DNA of 38,293 nt, taken from the NCBI GenBank assembly GCA_903925205.1, contig CAIYEN010000159.1:1-38293 (forward strand). The letters are read 5' to 3'. Positions 15,262 to 22,634 of this stretch are shown in pieces. The position numbers and the translations under genes are program-made. Position 1 is the stretch's first letter. Each line of letters opens with the position of its first letter. A model generated the notes under the pieces. That model searched no databases. It saw nothing but the letters and a program-made list of their open reading frames with translations, and was not told where the DNA came from. Origin of the DNA: an uncultured Opitutia bacterium (GTDB taxonomy: Bacteria; Verrucomicrobiota; Verrucomicrobiia; Opitutales; UBA953).

Positions 15262-17832
15262 TCAACCGAAGAGGTCGAGTTCTGGTCCGCCCACCTCTTT
15301 CTTGGGCGTGGGCTTGGGGGCCTTGGGCAGCGGCGCCGCTTTCTTCGGGGCGGCCTCTTGCGGCGTTAGCGTGACTTGGGCGATCTCGACCGACTTCTGG
15401 ACGGGTAGGCCGGCGCCGGTTTCTAGACCCGACAAGATGTGCCTTGCGCGGGCGACCACGGTGGGCGGCATGCCGGCGAGGCGGGCAACTTGGATACCGT
15501 AGGAGCGATCAGCGGCACCCGGGACGACTCGCCGGACGAAGACGATTTCATCCTGCCATTCTTTCACGGCCACCGACCAATTACGCAGACGCGGTAAGAG
15601 TCCAGTCAACTGGGTCAACTCGTGGTAATGCGTCGCGAAGAGCGTCCGCGGACCCGCGGTTCCAGTTCCATGGAGGTGCTCAGCGACGGCCCAGGCAATG
15701 CTGATCCCGTCGTAAGTGCTAGTGCCGCGCCCGATTTCATCGAGTACGACCAACGAGCGGACGGTGGCGTTGTTCAGGATGTTGGAGGTCTCGTTCATCT
15801 CGACCATGAAGGTCGAATTACCGCGGGCGAGCTCGTCAGAGGCCCCGACGCGACAGAAGATTCGATCCACCAAGCCGATGTGGGCGGCCTGGGCGGGGAC
15901 CCAGCAGCCGAGGTGCGCTAATAACGCGATCAAAGCGACCTGGCGGATGTACGTCGATTTGCCGGCCATGTTGGGTCCCGTCAGCAGCGCAATTTGTTCA
16001 CCACTACTGCTAAGGCGGGTGTCGTTCGGCACGAATGAGCCCGCCCCTGGGCGCGCTTGCAGCATACGTTCAACGACCGGATGCCGGCCTTGGGTGATTG
16101 TGAGGACGTCCGAGTCGTCGACGGTGGGGCGGACCCAGTGCGCCTCGCGAGCGAGCTCGGCCCAGCCGCGGAGGATGTCGACCTCGGCAATCGCATTAGC
16201 GGTGGCTAAGAGCGACTCCGTGCTGGCGAGTACTTCGGCCAAGAGGGCTTGGAAGAGTTCCGTTTCCCGCGTCAAAGCTTGTTCATCCGCGCGCAAGACT
16301 TCCCGTTCTTTGGTGCGAAGTTCCTCCGTGGTGAAGCGCTCGGCATTCACCATGGTCTGTTTGCGAATATAGTCGGGTGGCACCGCGGCCAAATTGGCCT
16401 TGGTGATTTCGATAGCGTAACCGAAGGCACCGTTGTAGCGCACCTTGAGGGACTTAATCCCCGTCCGGGCCTGCTCTTGGCGTTCAAAGTCGGCGATCCA
16501 CGTCTTGCTGTCGGTTGCCAACGACCTAAGTCGGTCGAGTTCGGCGTCGAAACCGGCCCGCAAGGCACCGCCTTCGGTGAGGTCGATGGGGAGTTCCTCG
16601 GCCAAGGCTGCGGTGAGCTTGCTGAGGAGGGCCGACTCGAGCGAGATGCGCTCCGCACAAGCCTGTAAGGCGCCACCCGGTAAAGCGGCTAGTTCTTCTT
16701 TCAGCAAGGGCAAGGCCTGTAAGGTATCCTTGATGCCCCCGAGTTCGCGTGGGTTCCGCAGGCGGTTTTGGAGGCGTGCGAGGATGCGCGGAACATCGCG
16801 GACCCCTTTGAGCGATTCGCCCAATCGGGATGACGCGCCCGCGTGCTTAAAGAACTCACCGACCGCCGCCTGGCGGCCGTGAATCACGGTGAGGTCAGTC
16901 GACGGCTCAGCGAGCCACATCGCCAATTGGCGTGCTCCCGCCGGCGTCGAGGTTTTATCAATCGCTTCCAATAAGGAGGTTTCCCGCGAACCATTGGTCG
17001 CCGCAAAAAGTTCGAGGTTCCGCGAGGAGGCTGCGTCCAACAGAACCGCGGCCCCCAGCTTAGCTTCGATCAGCCGGAACAGATTCTTGGGGCGGTCGCA
17101 GAGCGAGTCGGTGACATACCCGAGCACGGCCCCGGCGGCACCGAGGGCGGGATGTTCTTCCGTGAGGCCAAAGCCGGCCAGGCCGTGTACGGCCAAAGTT
17201 TGGGCGACCAAGCGAGCCCCGGCGGCGCCTTCAAAGTTCCAGCCGGGCAGACGGGAGACTGCCCTGCCCTGCATGAAGACCTCGAAGGCTTCGCGAAACT
17301 CGGCGGGTGGTTCTAGGCCTTCGGGGAGGATCACTTCCCGGGGGCCGACCGAATGCAATAACGGCAGCAACCGTTGCGGCGTCTGGTCCGTGGCTAAGCG
17401 AAAGTCGGCCGTGGAGACATCGAGCCAAGCGGCATGCCAGCCGTGCTTGTCCCAAGTCAGGGCGGCGAGGTAATTCCCGCGCCGGGAATCTAGCTGCGAG
17501 TCCTCGAGCGCCGTCCCGGGTGTGAGGATGCGCGTGAGGCCACGGCGGACCAACTTGCCCGTGACCGGTGCTTCGAGTTGATCGCAGATGGCGACCTTCC
17601 AGCCTGCCGCGAGGAGGCGGTTAACATAAGCGGGGGCGGCATGGTACGGCAAGCCGGCCATCGGGGTCTCATGGCGCTTCGTCAGCGTGAGCCCGAGTAC
17701 CCTGGAAGCGATTTCGGCGTCTTCGCCGAAGACCTCGTAGAAGTCCCCTAAACGGAAAAGCAAGATGGTCCCGCTCGCAAGTTTCTCCCGAAACTCGCGG
17801 TACTGTCGCTGCATGGGGGTCTCCGTGGCCAC
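15262..17832 (-). CDS. mutS: DNA mismatch repair protein MutS
   Basis: MutS binds mismatches and small loops and signals repair with MutL. The N-terminal mismatch-reading Phe-x-Glu is in GDFYEVFGEDA. The connector, lever and clamp domains follow, then the ATPase with Walker A GPNMAGKST (619-627), LVVLDEIGRGTSTYDG (Walker B/signature) and the dimer His loop ATHYHELT. The 856-residue length matches MutS1. It ends in a Lys/Pro/Ala-rich linker and ELDLF, close to the beta-clamp-binding consensus QLxLF. The start codon is GTG (17830-17832); an in-frame ATG six codons later also fits the family. The gene is last in the DUF971-phoH-mutS operon, with a 77-base gap after phoH. Confidence 0.97.
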   Translation of the reverse strand: MATETPMQRQYREFREKLASGTILLFRLGDFYEVFGEDAEIASRVLGLTLTKRHETPMAGLPYHAAPAYVNRLLAAGWKVAICDQLEAPVTGKLVRRGLTRILTPGTALEDSQLDSRRGNYLAALTWDKHGWHAAWLDVSTADFRLATDQTPQRLLPLLHSVGPREVILPEGLEPPAEFREAFEVFMQGRAVSRLPGWNFEGAAGARLVAQTLAVHGLAGFGLTEEHPALGAAGAVLGYVTDSLCDRPKNLFRLIEAKLGAAVLLDAASSRNLELFAATNGSRETSLLEAIDKTSTPAGARQLAMWLAEPSTDLTVIHGRQAAVGEFFKHAGASSRLGESLKGVRDVPRILARLQNRLRNPRELGGIKDTLQALPLLKEELAALPGGALQACAERISLESALLSKLTAALAEELPIDLTEGGALRAGFDAELDRLRSLATDSKTWIADFERQEQARTGIKSLKVRYNGAFGYAIEITKANLAAVPPDYIRKQTMVNAERFTTEELRTKEREVLRADEQALTRETELFQALLAEVLASTESLLATANAIAEVDILRGWAELAREAHWVRPTVDDSDVLTITQGRHPVVERMLQARPGAGSFVPNDTRLSSSGEQIALLTGPNMAGKSTYIRQVALIALLAHLGCWVPAQAAHIGLVDRIFCRVGASDELARGNSTFMVEMNETSNILNNATVRSLVVLDEIGRGTSTYDGISIAWAVAEHLHGTGTAGPRTLFATHYHELTQLTGLLPRLRNWSVAVKEWQDEIVFVRRVVPGAADRSYGIQVARLAGMPPTVVARARHILSGLETGAGLPVQKSVEIAQVTLTPQEAAPKKAAPLPKAPKPTPKKEVGGPELDLFG

Positions 17833-17909
17833 CCTGAGAAGCGAAAGCCCTCTCGTGAGGTCGGCAAGGACGGACTGCAGGCCTCAGGGGGTTACCCCGA
17901 GGAAGTTGC

Positions 17910-19481
17910 TCACATCAGTTGGGAGGCTAACTCGGAGAGGACGCTGCGGACGCCATGCAACAGGCGGACGTTCGCGGTGATGGCATGGCCTTTCATACGC
18001 TCGTGCGTGTGGATGAGGCCGTTCGACTTGCCATCCAGGTAGGGGGTGTCGACCTGATCGAGGTCGCCGATAAGGACGAGCTTGGAGCCCTCGCCAATAC
18101 GGGTGATGACGGTCTTGGCCTCATGGGGGGTCATGTTCTGGGCTTCGTCCACAATCATGAATGCGTGCCCGATGGAGCGCCCGCGAATGAAGGTCATGGC
18201 TTCAATCTCGATCAGGCCGGAGTCGATCAACCACTGGTAGGGTTTACGCGGTTGGCCGACTTGCTGGAACTGGGAGCCAAAGATGGGCTGGGCCGCTTTC
18301 ATGGCTTGGGCCTTCTTCTGTTTGCGTTGCGAGTCGGTCGCGACCAGCGACTTGCTGGACGGGGCAACCTGCGGGGCCGCGGGGGCACCGTTGCGCGAGA
18401 ACAGCACCTCGAGGTTATCAAAGTAAGGTTGGATGTAAGGCGAAAGCTTCTCCTCCTTGGTGCCGGGTAAAGCACCGATGTCTTTCCCGATCTGCACCAC
18501 CGGGCGGGACACGTAGAGCTTCTTGTAGGGCGAGAAGTCGCTGAGGACTTGCGAGAGCGCCGCCGCAATCGAGAGGAAAGTCTTGCCAGTGCCGGCACGA
18601 CCGAAACACGTCACCAACTTAATGTCGGGGTTAAGCAGCGCGTCCAAGAAGATCCACTGCTCGAAGTTCTTCGGGATGACGCGCATCCCGCGGGGCATCT
18701 GTAGGCCTTTGCGGGCCCCGCTATCGGTCGAAAGAAATTCCCGGTACAGCCCGAGGGGGACGAAGACATTCTCGCCGACGTGGCGAGCGGGTTCGCTCCA
18801 GTCGCTGGAGGTCAGCATCACGTATTCGTTGATGGCGGGGATGGCCTCCCCCTTGAGCTTCACTTCTACTTGAGCGAGCTCCTTAAAGTCACGCATCGCG
18901 GCGGCCGTCACGGCGACAGTCTTGTAGTCGCCCACGTCGCTGGTCTCGATGCGATCGTTCCGGTAGTCCTGTACTTCGAGCCCCAGGGCTTGGGCTTTCA
19001 GGGCCATACAGGCGTCCTTGGTGACGAGGATGACGGGGCCCTTCGTGGTGTCGCGTAGATAAAGCGCGGAAGCGATGATGCGGTGGTCAGGGGCGTCGAC
19101 CTGCATGAAGACCGCCCGCAGGCGCTCGGAGCGTTCGCCATTAAAGTGTTCGCGGATGAGCGAGTCGTTGATGACGACGCGGAGCTCGCCGCCGTCTCGT
19201 AATTTCGCGTGGAGGGCGCCGGGCTTCGTTGGGTCGCCTTCCGCGATTTCCTTCAGCGCGCGGTTTTCAAAGAGGGCGCGGATTGAGCGGTTGACGCGGC
19301 GCGCACTGGCGCCGAGTTGCCCCGGTTGCGTCTTGAGTCGATCCAGTTCAGACAAGACTTCCACCGGTACGGCCACGGTGTGTTCGTCGAACTTGAACAA
19401 CGATTCGGGGTCATGAATCAAAACGTTCGTATCCAACACGTAGGTTTTCTTCACGAAGGTGAGTGTCTGCTTTTTGGCCAT
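17910..19481 (-). CDS. phoH: PIN domain-PhoH ATPase fusion (PhoH2/YlaK type)
   Basis: Residues ~12-150 are a PIN RNase domain (YVLDTNVLIHDP with Asp17; VEVLSELDRLK; ILVTKDACMALKA). Residues ~265 to the end are PhoH: Walker A GRAGTGKT (294-301), SRPVVQIGKDIG, and Walker B with FMIVDEAQNMTPHE (Asp445). PhoH2 proteins unwind RNA and cleave it with ATP hydrolysis, though the cellular role is not firmly known. The 523-residue length exceeds the usual ~440, because of an Ala/Lys/Gln-rich insert at ~361-412 between the Walker motifs. It is cytosolic. It follows DUF971 by 21 bases and precedes mutS, so an operon is likely. Confidence 0.94.
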   Translation of the reverse strand: MAKKQTLTFVKKTYVLDTNVLIHDPESLFKFDEHTVAVPVEVLSELDRLKTQPGQLGASARRVNRSIRALFENRALKEIAEGDPTKPGALHAKLRDGGELRVVINDSLIREHFNGERSERLRAVFMQVDAPDHRIIASALYLRDTTKGPVILVTKDACMALKAQALGLEVQDYRNDRIETSDVGDYKTVAVTAAAMRDFKELAQVEVKLKGEAIPAINEYVMLTSSDWSEPARHVGENVFVPLGLYREFLSTDSGARKGLQMPRGMRVIPKNFEQWIFLDALLNPDIKLVTCFGRAGTGKTFLSIAAALSQVLSDFSPYKKLYVSRPVVQIGKDIGALPGTKEEKLSPYIQPYFDNLEVLFSRNGAPAAPQVAPSSKSLVATDSQRKQKKAQAMKAAQPIFGSQFQQVGQPRKPYQWLIDSGLIEIEAMTFIRGRSIGHAFMIVDEAQNMTPHEAKTVITRIGEGSKLVLIGDLDQVDTPYLDGKSNGLIHTHERMKGHAITANVRLLHGVRSVLSELASQLM

Positions 19482-19502
19482 GGTCGCAATCCGTAAAAAG
19501 GG

Positions 19503-19808
19503 TTATTTCGCGTCCGCCGCAATCGCTCGGAGGTAGTCCCAGCTATAGATGCCGGTCCGGTGGCCGTCGCTGAATTCAAAAGTGACGGCGTAGTTGCCGA
19601 CACGTTGCATTCCCAAGACGGTCACGCCGGGGAACTGGCGGGGGCCATCTCCGCCCCAACGTTGCCCGAGGATATCGACTTCCCCCATGTTCTCGGCGCT
19701 GGGGGAGCGTTCCCGGAGGAACTCCCCCGTCAGAAAGTGTTCTTGGCCATCCGCCCAAGTCACCGCCACGTATGCACCGACTAACTGGATGTCCCGGGGG
19801 CAAGCCAT
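19503..19808 (-). CDS. DUF971 family protein
   Basis: The 101-residue protein matches DUF971 (GBBH-like fold): YVAVTWADGQEHFLTGEFLRERSPSAE in pieces, then VTVLGMQRVGNYAVTFEFSDGHRTGIYSWDYL. The SPSAE variant replaces the CPCAxC cysteine pair found in other branches, so no metal is expected. It is cytosolic; related proteins sit in Fe-S and cobalamin-linked contexts, but function is not known. The frame is open to 20141, yet that part is antisense to ybaB. The ATG at 19808 is the first one fitting the family. It leads the operon with phoH and mutS and is divergent from ybaB over 97 bases. Confidence 0.88.
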   Translation of the reverse strand: MACPRDIQLVGAYVAVTWADGQEHFLTGEFLRERSPSAENMGEVDILGQRWGGDGPRQFPGVTVLGMQRVGNYAVTFEFSDGHRTGIYSWDYLRAIAADAK

Positions 19809-19905
19809 AGACAAAGGACTGACGGCTTTTCGGCCGACTCGCAAGCCGGGACGGCGGTGGGTCGCCCTTGACTCATCGCCGCGGCTGGTCGAGTGTGACG
19901 ACACT

Positions 19906-20211
19906 ATGGCAGGCGTAGGCAAACTCCTTAAACAGGCACAGAAGATGCAACGGGGCATCGCCGAGGTCCAACAGCGTCTGGGCGACCAACGTCTGGAGGT
20001 CTCCCATGGCGGCGGTGCCATCAAGGTGACCGTCAACGGCCACGGCTTGGTCGTCGGCTTGGCCCTCGACCCCGAGTTCATCAAGGAAGACAAGGCCATC
20101 GTGGAGGCTGCCCTAGTGGCCGCTCTCCAAGAAGCTTCCATGAAGGCTAAGGAAATTTACGACGCGGAGATGTCCAAGGCGACGGCGGGCTTTTCCCTGC
20201 CCGGGCTCTGA
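19906..20211 (+). CDS. ybaB: YbaB/EbfC family nucleoid-associated protein
   Basis: The 101-residue protein begins MAGVGKLLKQAQKMQ and contains the VTVNGHGLVVGLALDP and VEAALVAALQEASMKAKE segments typical of YbaB. The family binds DNA as a dimer and commonly sits next to recR, as here. The longer frame from 19594 overlaps the divergent DUF971 gene and is not used. Only 8 bases separate its stop from the recR GTG. Confidence 0.94.
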   Translation: MAGVGKLLKQAQKMQRGIAEVQQRLGDQRLEVSHGGGAIKVTVNGHGLVVGLALDPEFIKEDKAIVEAALVAALQEASMKAKEIYDAEMSKATAGFSLPGL

Positions 20212-20219
20212 TCTAGCCT

Positions 20220-20822
20220 GTGACACCCTCTTTCGAGAAAGTCCGCCAGCTCCTCCGCCTTTTACCTGGCCTCGGGCATCGTTCGGCGGAACGCATTGCG
20301 TTGCACCTCTTGGTTGAAAAGCCCGCTAAGCTCGCGCCGCTCTTGGCCGCCTTCGAGGCCGCCGCCCAATGCGTCCGGCGCTGTGACCGCTGCGGTAGTT
20401 TGGCGGAAGGCCAGCTCTGTGAAGTCTGTAGTGACCCGAAGCGCGATCCCGCCTCCCTCTGTATTGTTGAGCAGGTTCCCGATTTGATGGCGCTCGAACG
20501 TTCCTTGGCGCACCGCGGCACTTATCACGTCCTCCATGGACGGCTCTCGCCGATTAACGGCATCGGTCCAGACGACCTCAACCTCGCTACCCTCGAGCAA
20601 CGTTTGCGGGCTGAGCCGATCACTGAGGTGGTCCTGGCCCTCGGCAATGATATCGAAGGCGAAGCCACCTGTCATTATGTCCGGGAGTGCATCCATGGCA
20701 TCCGTGACAGCATCAAAGTCTCCCGCATTGGCTTCGGTTTACCAAGTGGGAGTGGCTTAACCTTCGCCGATTCTGCGACTTTACGCAGTGCCTTGGAGGG
20801 TCGACGCGATGTCGGCGCCTGA
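20220..20822 (+). CDS. recR: Recombination mediator protein RecR
   Basis: RecR works with RecO (and RecF) to load RecA at gaps. The 200-residue length is standard. The helix-hairpin-helix (LLRLLPGLGHRSAERIALHLL), Cys4 zinc finger (CVRRCDRCGSLAEGQLCEVC), and Toprim domain (LCIVEQVPDLMALE, YHVLHGRLSPINGIGPDDL) are all present. Start is GTG (20220). It is second in the ybaB-recR-methyltransferase operon, and its stop overlaps the next gene's frame by 14 bases. Confidence 0.97.
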   Translation: MTPSFEKVRQLLRLLPGLGHRSAERIALHLLVEKPAKLAPLLAAFEAAAQCVRRCDRCGSLAEGQLCEVCSDPKRDPASLCIVEQVPDLMALERSLAHRGTYHVLHGRLSPINGIGPDDLNLATLEQRLRAEPITEVVLALGNDIEGEATCHYVRECIHGIRDSIKVSRIGFGLPSGSGLTFADSATLRSALEGRRDVGA

Positions 20823-21972
20823 GTCCCATCGCTTCGGCTACCCCCTCGCCGCCGAGCAATTTTGGGTGCGTCAAGCCGAGGTCGCCACCGAACTGGCCGG
20901 CGACTTTGCCTTAGAGCGTTTGATGCCCTACGTCGGGAGGCTGTCGGATCTCTTCACGACGGAGCGCCCCGACAAGACCTTCCCTGATTATTTTGCCGAG
21001 CAGGGCTTACTCGCCGGTTACGGGGTTTTCTTCCTGCCCCAAAGCTTCACGCGGACTGCTTTTGCCCTGTCCTACGCCTTGGACTTTCGCGGCTGGCGAC
21101 CGCCGTCCGATCGGGCGCGCATCTTGGATTTAGGTTCGGGCCCGGGTTCCTGCGGCGTTGCGGTGGCCCATCGCTTGTTGGCGGATGGTGCGCATCGCGT
21201 CAGCTTGCACGCCCTCGATAAGTCTCCCTCCGCTTTAGTGGCGCTGGAGCATTTCGCCGAGACGGTGCTAGGCGATAAGGTCGATGTCTCAACCCGTGTG
21301 GGCGATGCGAGTCGGCCCGCCGCCTGGCCAGAGGAAACCTTTGACGTGATCGTGGCCGGGTTTGTGCTCAATGAGCTTAAGGACCTCGATGCCGATGGAT
21401 TGATGCGCTGGGTCACGGAGCTCAAGCGTCGCCTACACCCCGAGGGTTTACTCATCATTCTCGAGCCGGCCTTGCGGGTCACCTCGGAGCGCCTGCAACG
21501 GCTCAGCGATCGCGTGGCGGCCGAGGGCTTACTGACGCGCCTCGGCCCCGACCTCGATGCCCGGCCCTGCCCGCAGTTGGCCCAAGGCTTGCATTGGACG
21601 CACGAGGCCCGCCGCTGGTCGGCGCCAGTTTCGACGGAATTCGTCAACCGTAAGCTTCACCGCGACTTACGCGAAGTCCGCTTTTCCTTCGCCCTTTTCT
21701 CGAATCAAACGACGCCCCTCCTCGACCCAGCCGCGGTCCGGGTGGTCTCGGATGTGCAAATCATCAAAGGCATGCTGCGCTTCATCGGTATTCAACAAGG
21801 CGCCCTGCAAACCGTGGAAGTGCCGACGCGCGGACTCTCGAAGCATGCTATCAAGTTGCTCGCGGAAACCTTCGAGCGCGGCGACATTATCGCCCACGCG
21901 CAATCCCCCGCCCCACGGGTCCGTTTAAGCGGTGTCCCAGAGCTGCGGATTGTGTATTCGGCGCGCGCTTAA
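20809..21972 (+). CDS. Class I SAM-dependent methyltransferase, Rsm22-like
   Basis: The 387-residue protein has an N-terminal helical segment, then a Rossmann SAM-binding motif LDLGSGPG (106-113) and later VIVAGFVLNEL and LIILEPALRV, the pattern of the Rsm22/METTL17 family (ribosomal small-subunit methyltransferase or assembly factor). A PCPQLAQGLHWTHEARRW segment resembles the family's Cys-rich region, but only one cysteine remains, so the Fe-S site of the family is apparently lost. The start ATG at 20809 overlaps the recR 3' end and has GGAGG at 20795-20799 upstream, one of the few clear Shine-Dalgarno sites here. It could be another ribosome-related methyltransferase. Confidence 0.75.
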   Translation: MSAPESHRFGYPLAAEQFWVRQAEVATELAGDFALERLMPYVGRLSDLFTTERPDKTFPDYFAEQGLLAGYGVFFLPQSFTRTAFALSYALDFRGWRPPSDRARILDLGSGPGSCGVAVAHRLLADGAHRVSLHALDKSPSALVALEHFAETVLGDKVDVSTRVGDASRPAAWPEETFDVIVAGFVLNELKDLDADGLMRWVTELKRRLHPEGLLIILEPALRVTSERLQRLSDRVAAEGLLTRLGPDLDARPCPQLAQGLHWTHEARRWSAPVSTEFVNRKLHRDLREVRFSFALFSNQTTPLLDPAAVRVVSDVQIIKGMLRFIGIQQGALQTVEVPTRGLSKHAIKLLAETFERGDIIAHAQSPAPRVRLSGVPELRIVYSARA

Positions 21973-22622
21973 GCCAGACCGAGATGCTTGAGGGCTTCCG
22001 GCGTGGGGCCATCAAACGTCGGCGTGGGTCGATTGCCCACGTACCCGAGTTCTTTCATGCCTTGCGGTGTCGTGTAGTAGCCGCCGGCCGTGAGATGGCG
22101 AAAGCGATCGAAGAACTTCACCTGTGGCCGGTATTCGGGAGCCGTGGGGGTCACGCCACAAAGGGCGTCAGCGATGCCCGCCTGTTGCCCAGCATTCAGG
22201 TCGGCGAAGACCACCTGATGGCGCTTCCTGGCTTCGCTATCCAGGAAGTCCAAGCCGGCCAAGACGACGGGACGGTCCTTGGCGGTCTGGTCGTAGGGGG
22301 AACTAATCCATTCATCAATGAACTCATGCACCGCGAGTTGGGAGGGCTTGCGGCCGCCCTCCTCTGGCGGGATGATGAGGTCAGCCAAGGCGGCCGCGGC
22401 CCGGCGCTGTGCGGGGGTCATGAGTAACGGCCACAGCTCGCCGGGCTGGTAGTCCTTGTTGAGGACTGGGTCGGTGCCGATGGGCTTACCCGATTGGGTG
22501 GGGACCTGGGCCGCCGCCAAGTCTACGCGTCCCGCCAAGGCCATGCCGGCGGCCGCTGCGGCGAGCCACTTTAAGGCAACGCGCCGAGGCATCAGACGAG
22601 CGGTGTGATCAGAAGATGTCAT
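21969..22622 (-). CDS. Gluconate 2-dehydrogenase subunit 3 family protein with Tat signal
   Basis: The 217-residue protein has a twin-arginine signal (MPRRVALKWLAAAAAG, arginines at residues 12-13 of this start) with an AxA cleavage region. The mature part contains LMTPAQRRAAAALADLIIPPEEGG, EFIDEWISSPY and FFDRFRHLTAGGYYTTPQGMKELGYVGN, the pattern of the small subunit of membrane-bound gluconate and GMC-type dehydrogenases. It should be exported folded, carrying the GMC subunit encoded upstream (12-base gap) as partner. The cytochrome subunit usual for this complex is not in the window. Its stop overlaps the convergent methyltransferase stop (shared TTAA). Confidence 0.9.
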   Translation of the reverse strand: MTSSDHTARLMPRRVALKWLAAAAAGMALAGRVDLAAAQVPTQSGKPIGTDPVLNKDYQPGELWPLLMTPAQRRAAAALADLIIPPEEGGRKPSQLAVHEFIDEWISSPYDQTAKDRPVVLAGLDFLDSEARKRHQVVFADLNAGQQAGIADALCGVTPTAPEYRPQVKFFDRFRHLTAGGYYTTPQGMKELGYVGNRPTPTFDGPTPEALKHLGLA

Positions 22623-22634
22623 GGTAGATTGGAT

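Noticed and set aside
17833-17909. GGGG/CCCC hairpin between phoH and mutS as a terminator
   Set aside because: Short stem with a bulge and no following T run in the direction of transcription.
19809-20141. N-terminal extension of the DUF971 frame
   Set aside because: It is antisense to ybaB and compositionally unlike DUF971; the family starts at 19808.
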